Shown here: in pieces, positions 58,342 through 64,000 of the stretch | Layout: each line of letters opens with the position of its first letter | Numbering within the stretch: the stretch's first letter is position 1 | Source: Pseudomaricurvus sp033283175 | GTDB taxonomy: Bacteria; Pseudomonadota; Gammaproteobacteria; Pseudomonadales; Cellvibrionaceae | Reading direction: 5' to 3' | Length of the DNA stretch: 64,000 nt | Assembly: GCA_033283175.1 (NCBI GenBank) | Contig: JAWMQM010000003.1 | Span: forward strand, 591,654 to 655,653 | Notes under the pieces: model-generated | The model's database searches: none | Seen by the model: the letters and a program-made list of their open reading frames with translations, nothing else | Told to the model about the DNA's origin: nothing | Position numbers and translations under genes: made by a program

Positions 58342-60036
58342 TCAGGTGCTCTTGGCGCTCTCCCGGAAGCGCTGTTTGCTGCGCTGGTCGGCGAGGTTCT
58401 GCAGCCAGACCCAGAGCACGGCAAAGGCGAAGTAGGCCACCGTTGGCCAGGTGAGATAAGTGCGGAACTCCTCGAGTGTAATCTGGTTGTTCAGCGCCAT
58501 CACGGATAGCAGCAGGCACAGCACCAGTGTGCCCGTGGACATCGCCACAAACAGTTTTCGCAGCGGGCTCTGCCGGGTATTTCCTTCGGCACGTTGCTGT
58601 TGCAGAAAGTCGTACTCGCGCCCCTTGCGGGCCTGTTCGCTGTGTACCTCGGCGTTAACCTGGGTGGTAAATGGCTCGGTGGCGCCTGCCATACGTGCCA
58701 GCAGGGTGTAGACCACCATGGTGAAGGCCCAGGCCGGCAGCAGCAGGAAGAAGAGGTGCAGGCCGGCACGGTTGAGCGCGAAGGCAAACAGCAGGGCTGC
58801 AGCCCAGGTAATCACTGCTGGCCAGTTGATGGTGTTCTGCCGGTAGTTGTTCCAGTAGCGGGTCAGCCCCAGCTTGGGAAACAGCCAGTGTTCCGTCACG
58901 ATAATAGCGCCCACCGGTGCCAGTATCAGTCCCATCAATCCGACAAAATCCAGCAGCTTGGTAAACACAAACGGGAAGCAGGCAATTACTGTGGTTACGA
59001 CACCGGTAACCGCGGTGACCTTCTCCCGCGACCAGCTGGGTTTCAGAGACTGAAAGGCCAGCCCGGCGCGGTAAATGGTGGGATTGGCCGTGGTCCAGCC
59101 GGCAATGATGACCGCCACAATACCAGCGGCACCCAGTGCCTGATAGGCAACGGCGCCGGCGTCCAGCTGCGAGATAGGGGTGGAGAGCAGCAGGGCTGCA
59201 CCGGCGCCCATAATGCCTGCACACACCCAAGCCATGTAGTGACCGATAAACATACCAAGGGCCGAGAAGTAACCGTACTGTGATTTACGCGCAAACCGCA
59301 GGATGGTCAGGTCGGCCAGGCCGCCGTGCATGGCCAGGTTGCAGATCCAGGCAAACGCCGCTACGTGCCAGAAGCCCAGCTCGCTGTCGCTGTCTTTCCA
59401 GATCCAGGTATCGGCAATGGTGCGGACATCGTTCCAGCCGCCGATGCCATCAATACCCGGCGTGGCATCAACCAGTGTTGGCACAATGGCGATGCCGCCA
59501 ACCAGGAACATCATCACCATCCACGGTGCACAGACTTCGGCGAACTGGGCCACACGGGTAAAGCCTTTGGTGGCAATGGCCGCCACCACCAAACCCACCA
59601 CCAGTGCGATGACCACAAAGCCCACCGAGGTGGGGTACCAGTGAACCTCCGGCGGCAGGTCAAACAGGATACGCACTGCCGACGCTGATACGGTGATCAT
59701 GGCGCCGGCCAACACGCAGAACATGATGCCGTTGACCACCGAGTAGAGTCGCACGGTACCGCGACCGGTGATCTTCTCCAGATAGGCGTAGAGAGTCAGG
59801 CGGGTATCGACGGCAATGGGGGCGCAGACCAGCGCCCAGCTCAGCACGGCCAGCAGGTTACCCAGCAGCAGCCCCCAGAGGATATCCATAGTACCCACGC
59901 CCCAGGCTACGAAGGTAGCACCAATGACGAATTCGGTTCCCGCGGCGTGCTCACCGGCGTAGCTGGCGGCGAAATGGCGGGCAGGTTGCAACTGCTGAGG
60001 GGGGACCGGTGAACGGTCAAATTCGTTTGTGCTCAT
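58342..60036 (-). CDS. NCS1-family transporter (purine/cytosine permease-like), probable rhamnose or sugar transporter
   Basis: 564 residues with about 12 membrane helices. Similar to nucleobase:cation symporter-1 (purine-cytosine permease): the start FAASYAGEHAAGTEFVIGATFVAWGVGTMD, GFTRVAQFAEVCAPWMV and GWTTANPTIYRAGLAFQ. The family normally carries nucleobases, allantoin or hydantoins, but here it is the first gene of an operon with the rhamnulokinase, so a sugar (probably rhamnose) role is plausible and unusual. The promoter lies in the shared divergent gap 60037-60248. Confidence 0.82.
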   Translation of the reverse strand: MSTNEFDRSPVPPQQLQPARHFAASYAGEHAAGTEFVIGATFVAWGVGTMDILWGLLLGNLLAVLSWALVCAPIAVDTRLTLYAYLEKITGRGTVRLYSVVNGIMFCVLAGAMITVSASAVRILFDLPPEVHWYPTSVGFVVIALVVGLVVAAIATKGFTRVAQFAEVCAPWMVMMFLVGGIAIVPTLVDATPGIDGIGGWNDVRTIADTWIWKDSDSELGFWHVAAFAWICNLAMHGGLADLTILRFARKSQYGYFSALGMFIGHYMAWVCAGIMGAGAALLLSTPISQLDAGAVAYQALGAAGIVAVIIAGWTTANPTIYRAGLAFQSLKPSWSREKVTAVTGVVTTVIACFPFVFTKLLDFVGLMGLILAPVGAIIVTEHWLFPKLGLTRYWNNYRQNTINWPAVITWAAALLFAFALNRAGLHLFFLLLPAWAFTMVVYTLLARMAGATEPFTTQVNAEVHSEQARKGREYDFLQQQRAEGNTRQSPLRKLFVAMSTGTLVLCLLLSVMALNNQITLEEFRTYLTWPTVAYFAFAVLWVWLQNLADQRSKQRFRESAKST

Positions 60037-60248
60037 AGTTATTGTTATGTCTGTTATTAATTGAGAAGTGATTCAGGTGTCGCTGAGGCGACTCCATATG
60101 ACGACTGAATATTATCACTAATAATTGGTATTGCAATATTGTGATTGATTTTGATTGTTTGTGAATTTAAGATGCGAAGCAAGATTGGGCGAATCCCTTT
60201 TGGAAGCCCGTCCCTTGCAGACATACACGTCCGTTGGACAGGATAACG
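60037..60248. promoter_or_regulatory. Divergent promoter region of the rhamnose genes
   Basis: 212-bp AT-rich gap between the NCS1 gene (minus) and the aldolase gene (plus). It holds the inverted repeat GTCGC/GCGAC at 60079-60092, the small palindromes ATTGCAAT and CAATATTG near 60130, and AGGA before ATG 60249. There is no copy of TGTAAACGTTTACA, so a different regulator, not encoded in the window, probably controls it. Confidence 0.5.
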
Positions 60249-62456
60249 ATGAATAACGACAGCATCTTCAAGCACGTCAACTACCTCTGGGATGAGAGTG
60301 AGGCCGTTTCACTCAGCCCGGTAGAGTCCCTGGTTTACCGCTCCAACCGCCTCGGCGACGACCAGCGTATTACCAATACTGGTGGCGGCAATACCTCCGC
60401 CAAGATTACCGAAACCGATCCCCTCACCGGCGAATCGGTGCAGGTGTTGTGGGTAAAAGGTTCCGGCGGCGACCTGCGCACCTCCGGCAAGGAGAACTTC
60501 TCCTCGCTCTACCAGGATAAGCTGCTGTCGTTGGAAAAGCTTTATCAGGCCAGCGCCGTCAGAGGCCCCAAGACCGACATTGAAGACGCCATGGTGGGCA
60601 TGTACCCCCACGCCACCTTCAATCTCAACCCGCGTGCGCCCTCCATTGACACACCTCTGCACGCCTACATTCCCCATCCCCATGTGGATCACATGCACCC
60701 CAACGCGGTGATCGCGGTGGCGGCCAGCGCCAATGGCAAGCAGCTTACCGAGGAGATCTGGGGTGGTGAGCTGGTCTGGACCGACTGGCAGCGTCCAGGC
60801 TTTGACCTGGGCCTGGTGCTGCGCGATGTGTGCCGGCAGCACCCGGATGCCAAAGGCGTGCTGCTGGGCGGCCACGGGGTGATTAACTGGGGATCGACCA
60901 GCAAGGGTTGCTACGACGCGACGCTATCCATCATTGAGCGCGCGGCGGATTACATTGAAGCCCGCGACCGGGGCGAGCAGACTTTTGGTGGTCAGCGTTA
61001 CGCAGCTCTGGCGCAAGCCGAGCGTGACACTGTGCTCGCCGAAGTGTTGCCGTTCCTGCGTGGCCTGATAAGTAGTGAAAAAGAGCTCGGCTCCGAGAAG
61101 AAAATGATCGCCACCGTGCAGTGGGATGACACTATCCAGCGTTTCGTAAACTCCGCCGATGCGCCGCGCCTGGCAGAACTGGGCACCTCCTGCCCGGACC
61201 ATTTCCTGCGCACCAAGATCAAGCCGCTGTACGTAGCCTGGGATCCAGCCAGTGGCGATATCGGCCAGCTGAAGCGATTGCTGAGTGAGGGCGTGGAGCA
61301 TTACCGTGCGGACTACCAGCGCTATTACGACGCCTGTCACCACGACAACTCCCCAGCTTTGCGGCCTGCCAGCCCCACCGTCTGCCTGATCCCTGGTATC
61401 GGCATGATCGCGTGGGGCAAAAACAAGAGCGAGTCGCGGGTAACGGCGGAATTCTACAACTGCGCCGTGGAAGTAATGCGTGGTGCGGAGGTCATCGGTG
61501 GCTACGTGGCCCTGCCACAACAGGAAGCCTTTGATATCGAATACTGGTTGCTGGAAGAAGCCAAACTGCAGCGCATGCCAAAAGAGAAAGCACTGGCCCG
61601 CGATGTGGTGGTAGTGATTGGTGCCGGTGATGGCATTGGCAAAGCTACAGCGTTGAAGATGGCTGCCGAAGGCGCCCATGTGGTGTGCGCCGACCTCCGC
61701 GCAGAAGCCGCAGAGCGTACCGCGGCCGAAATTACCGACATCTACGGACAGGGTATTGGCGTGGCGGGCAGTGGTATATCAGCTTGCGGTCCCGCCATTG
61801 CCCAGGCAGTGGATATCACCAACCGTGACAGTGTGGCTGCCATGTTCCGTCAGGTTACCCTGGCCTACGGGGGTATTGATAAGGTGATTGTCACCGCCGG
61901 TGTGTTCCTCGCCCCCGGCCAATCAGGCATGAGCGACGATCGGATGTTCGACGTTAGCTATGCTGTAAATGTGAAGGGCGGCTATGTGGTGGCTACCGAA
62001 GCGGCACCTATCTGGCAAGCCCAGGGCCTGCGTGGCGCACTGGTGCTCACCACCAGCGTCAATGCAGCGGTAGCGAAGAAAGGCTCGCTGGCTTACGACA
62101 CCAGCAAGGCTGCCGCCAATCACCTGGTTCGCGAACTGGCAATGGAACTGGCCCCGCTGGTGAACGTCAACGGTCTGGCCCCGGCAACTGTGGTTAAAGG
62201 CAGTACCATGTTCCCCCGCGATCGGGTAATGGCATCACTGAGCAAGTACAACATTGCCCACAGTAGCGACGACAGCGATGACGAGCTGCGCGATAAACTG
62301 GCGGGATTCTATGCCCAGCGCACCCTGACCAAGCAGCCCATCACCCCTGAGGATCAGGCGGAAGCGGCCTATGCGTTGGTATCCGGTCAACTGAGCAAGA
62401 CCACCGGCCAGATTATTTCGGTCGACGGCGGTTTGCACGAAGCGTTCCTGCGCTGA
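60249..62456 (+). CDS. rhaEW: Bifunctional rhamnulose-1-phosphate aldolase / L-lactaldehyde dehydrogenase
   Basis: 735 residues. Residues about 1-430 are a class II aldolase domain: TGGGNTSAK, KGSGGDL, the zinc histidines in HPHVDHMHPN and GGHGVINWG. Residues about 455-735 are an SDR with VVVIGAGDGIGKA, YDTSK (Y-x3-K) and TGQIISVDGG. Known RhaEW-type fusions split rhamnulose-1-phosphate to dihydroxyacetone phosphate and L-lactaldehyde and oxidise the latter to L-lactate. ATG 60249 follows AGGA. It is followed by the isomerase gene and the first lactate-oxidation gene, completing the route to pyruvate. Confidence 0.95.
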   Translation: MNNDSIFKHVNYLWDESEAVSLSPVESLVYRSNRLGDDQRITNTGGGNTSAKITETDPLTGESVQVLWVKGSGGDLRTSGKENFSSLYQDKLLSLEKLYQASAVRGPKTDIEDAMVGMYPHATFNLNPRAPSIDTPLHAYIPHPHVDHMHPNAVIAVAASANGKQLTEEIWGGELVWTDWQRPGFDLGLVLRDVCRQHPDAKGVLLGGHGVINWGSTSKGCYDATLSIIERAADYIEARDRGEQTFGGQRYAALAQAERDTVLAEVLPFLRGLISSEKELGSEKKMIATVQWDDTIQRFVNSADAPRLAELGTSCPDHFLRTKIKPLYVAWDPASGDIGQLKRLLSEGVEHYRADYQRYYDACHHDNSPALRPASPTVCLIPGIGMIAWGKNKSESRVTAEFYNCAVEVMRGAEVIGGYVALPQQEAFDIEYWLLEEAKLQRMPKEKALARDVVVVIGAGDGIGKATALKMAAEGAHVVCADLRAEAAERTAAEITDIYGQGIGVAGSGISACGPAIAQAVDITNRDSVAAMFRQVTLAYGGIDKVIVTAGVFLAPGQSGMSDDRMFDVSYAVNVKGGYVVATEAAPIWQAQGLRGALVLTTSVNAAVAKKGSLAYDTSKAAANHLVRELAMELAPLVNVNGLAPATVVKGSTMFPRDRVMASLSKYNIAHSSDDSDDELRDKLAGFYAQRTLTKQPITPEDQAEAAYALVSGQLSKTTGQIISVDGGLHEAFLR

Positions 62457-62488
62457 TTACAGCGCGCAGATTTCTGGTGGATAACACA

Positions 62489-63781
62489 ATGAAAACCATG
62501 ATTAATAACGAAGTTGTGGCTGCTCACAACGAGTCACAGATCCAGTCCCTGAAAGAAGATTACGGCTACCTAGGCTTGCAATTGCAACGTCGCGGTATCG
62601 ACATCGACGCCATTACCGCCCAGGCCTGCCATTTTCAGGTTGCGGTGCCCAGCTGGGGAACTGGCACCGGCGGCACCCGCTTTGCGCGTTTCCCCGGTCT
62701 TGGCGAGCCGCGTAATATTTTCGAAAAGCTGGAAGATTGCTCGGTGATCAATCAGTTGGCTCGTTGCACCGCCAGCGTTTCACCCCACTTCCCGTGGGAT
62801 CGGGTGGATGACTTCACCGAACTGAAAGGCTTTGCCGACGAACTGGGTCTGGGCTTTGACGCCATCAACTCCAACACCTTTCAGGATCAGCCTGGTCAAA
62901 AGCTCTCTTACAAGTACGGCAGCCTAACCCACACCAATGAAGCAGTGCGCGCGCAAGCGGTGGAGCACAATCTGGAGTGCATTGAGTGGGGTAAAGCTCT
63001 CGGTTCCAACGCCCTGACGGTGTGGATTGGTGACGGTTCCAATTTTGCCGGCCAGTCCCATTTCCAGCGTCAGCTGGAGCGCTACCTGGAGAGCACCCGC
63101 ACCATTTACAACGCCCTGCCCGATGACTGGAACATGTTCCTTGAACACAAGATGTTTGAGCCAGCCTTCTACTCCACGGTGATACAGGACTGGGGTACCA
63201 GCGTGCTCTGCGCCATGGAACTGGGGGATAAAGCCAAGTCGCTGGTGGATCTGGGTCACCACGCACCGAATGTGAATATTGAAATGATCGTCGCGCGCCT
63301 GATCCAGTTCGGCAAGCTGGCGGGCTTCCATTTCAACGACAGTAAATACGGCGATGACGACCTGGACTCAGGCTCACTGCACCCCTACCAGCAGTTCCTG
63401 ATCTTTAACGAACTGGTGGATGCCGAGCACCGTCGGGAGCCAGGCTTCAATCCCGCCTACATGCTGGATCAGTCCCACAACGTAACCGACCCGATTGAGA
63501 GCCTGATGAACTCCGCCGAAGAAGTACAGCGTTCCTACGTCAAGGCCCTGCTGGTGGATCGCGAAGCGCTCTATGGCTATCAGGACGAGAACGACGCACT
63601 GATGGCGACCAACACGTTGAAAGCAGCGTTCAATGTGGATGTTGCCCCCATCCTCGCCATGGCGCGTTACCAGAAAGAGGGCGCCATCGCACCTATCGCG
63701 GTCTATCGCCAGAGTGGTTATCGTCAGGCAGTGGCAGGCAAGCGTCCGGCTTCAGGCCATAGTGGTTCCGGCATTATCTGA
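62489..63781 (+). CDS. rhaI: L-rhamnose isomerase (RhaI type)
   Basis: 430 residues, TIM barrel with HFQVAVPSWGTGTGGTRFARF, FLEHKMFEPAFYSTVIQDWG (metal Glu), VDLGHHAPNVNIEM (His, Asp) and FHFNDSKYGDDDLD (metal His/Asp). This matches the Pseudomonas-type RhaI rather than the E. coli RhaA. It converts L-rhamnose to L-rhamnulose. ATG 62489 was chosen, with GGTGG upstream; a GTG at 62477 is a less likely start. 32 bp after the aldolase fusion, in the same direction. Confidence 0.95.
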   Translation: MKTMINNEVVAAHNESQIQSLKEDYGYLGLQLQRRGIDIDAITAQACHFQVAVPSWGTGTGGTRFARFPGLGEPRNIFEKLEDCSVINQLARCTASVSPHFPWDRVDDFTELKGFADELGLGFDAINSNTFQDQPGQKLSYKYGSLTHTNEAVRAQAVEHNLECIEWGKALGSNALTVWIGDGSNFAGQSHFQRQLERYLESTRTIYNALPDDWNMFLEHKMFEPAFYSTVIQDWGTSVLCAMELGDKAKSLVDLGHHAPNVNIEMIVARLIQFGKLAGFHFNDSKYGDDDLDSGSLHPYQQFLIFNELVDAEHRREPGFNPAYMLDQSHNVTDPIESLMNSAEEVQRSYVKALLVDREALYGYQDENDALMATNTLKAAFNVDVAPILAMARYQKEGAIAPIAVYRQSGYRQAVAGKRPASGHSGSGII

Positions 63782-63816
63782 TTGGCGGGAATAGCAGATT
63801 GCGCTGAGAGGCTGTC

Positions 63817-64000
63817 ATGAAGCACGGTGATACGTTGACTTTGGGTCAGCGGGTGGGCTTGTTTGCCTCCTGCCCGGTGGACCTGTTGCGACCCAGCGTC
63901 GGCTTTGCCAGCGCCACCCTGTTGCAGCGCGCCGGTTTTGCGGTGGAGGTACCGCCGCAGAGCTGTTGCGGGCAGGTGAACTTCAACAGCGGCATGCCGG
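63817..64000 (+). CDS. lutA: LutA/YkgE-like (Fe-S)-binding subunit of L-lactate oxidation (partial)
   Basis: The first 61 residues of a protein that continues past the window. VGLFASCPVDLLRPSVGFA and the PQSCCGQ motif match the cysteine-rich (CCG) domain of LutA/YkgE/glycolate-oxidase iron-sulfur subunits. In LutABC it works with LutB and LutC to oxidise L-lactate to pyruvate, fitting the L-lactate made by the RhaW domain two genes upstream. ATG 63817 follows GAGAGG. Confidence 0.88.
   Translation, partial: MKHGDTLTLGQRVGLFASCPVDLLRPSVGFASATLLQRAGFAVEVPPQSCCGQVNFNSGMP

Noticed and set aside
56960..60036. Xylulose kinase and purine uptake instead of rhamnose use
   Set aside because: The neighbouring aldolase/dehydrogenase fusion and RhaI-type isomerase are specific for rhamnose, and the kinase and transporter share the divergent promoter with them.
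1..64000. CRISPR array, prophage, insertion sequence or integron
   Set aside because: No repeat-spacer pattern, transposase, integrase or att-like direct repeats were seen in either strand.

Overview
The window reads as accessory catabolic DNA from an aerobic Gram-negative bacterium, most likely a marine gammaproteobacterium (inferred, not proven: TonB-dependent receptors with EEVIVTA/EEIVVTA boxes, lipoprotein and Tat signals, and many P450, Rieske and SDR genes). No tRNA, rRNA, CRISPR, phage, transposase or IS was seen. Two functions dominate: taking sugars off an acylated or rhamnosylated glycoside, and oxidising a hydrophobic, terpenoid- or steroid-like aglycone.

Layout. 0.1-9 kb: a five-gene operon (three SDRs, a SnoaL-like protein, a CMD-family protein), a TetR regulator with a 22-bp palindrome, a P450 and a TonB receptor. 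9.2-13.6 kb: an esterase lipoprotein and a GH106 alpha-L-rhamnosidase lipoprotein. 14.6-25.2 kb: a 3-keto-glycoside type module (Tat-exported small subunit, GMC flavoprotein, two ThuA proteins, two xylose-isomerase-fold proteins, a Gfo/Idh/MocA oxidoreductase, an MFS transporter) around a LacI regulator. The perfect palindrome TGTAAACGTTTACA lies in front of the TonB receptor gene at 6560, the gene at 14774 and the minus-strand operon that starts at 25026, which suggests a LacI regulon.

26.4-36.7 kb: a second TonB receptor and a divergent TetR gene share a 19-bp operator. They are followed by ferredoxin, P450, SDR, SnoaL-like, SDR, Rieske oxygenase and a KstD-like flavoprotein. The P450, SDR and SnoaL genes are paralogues of those in the first block. 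36.7-45 kb: VOC, CMD, a sterol-desaturase/fatty-acid-hydroxylase family protein, a ferredoxin next to a P450cam-like P450, two TetR genes, a second Rieske oxygenase and an SDR. 45.2-56.2 kb: an eleven-gene operon (GMC oxidoreductase, aldehyde dehydrogenase, SMP-30 lactonase, VOC, two SDRs, P450, VOC, LLM flavin oxidoreductase, hot-dog dehydratase-like protein, NTF2-like protein), then a broken aldehyde dehydrogenase. A 17-bp motif, GCTAACA-N4-GACGAA, precedes three transcription units here.

57-64 kb: L-rhamnose catabolism (FGGY kinase, NCS1-type transporter, rhamnulose-1-phosphate aldolase/dehydrogenase fusion, rhamnose isomerase, and the start of a LutA-like lactate oxidation gene). The coherent reading, which is inference, is one locus that imports a rhamnose-containing glycoside, removes acyl groups and rhamnose, oxidises and cleaves the remaining glycoside through 3-keto chemistry, burns the rhamnose to lactate and pyruvate, and degrades the aglycone by P450/Rieske hydroxylation, alcohol oxidation, possible Baeyer-Villiger oxidation and lactone hydrolysis. 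No ferredoxin reductase and no CoA ligase or thiolase is visible, so the aglycone pathway is incomplete here.
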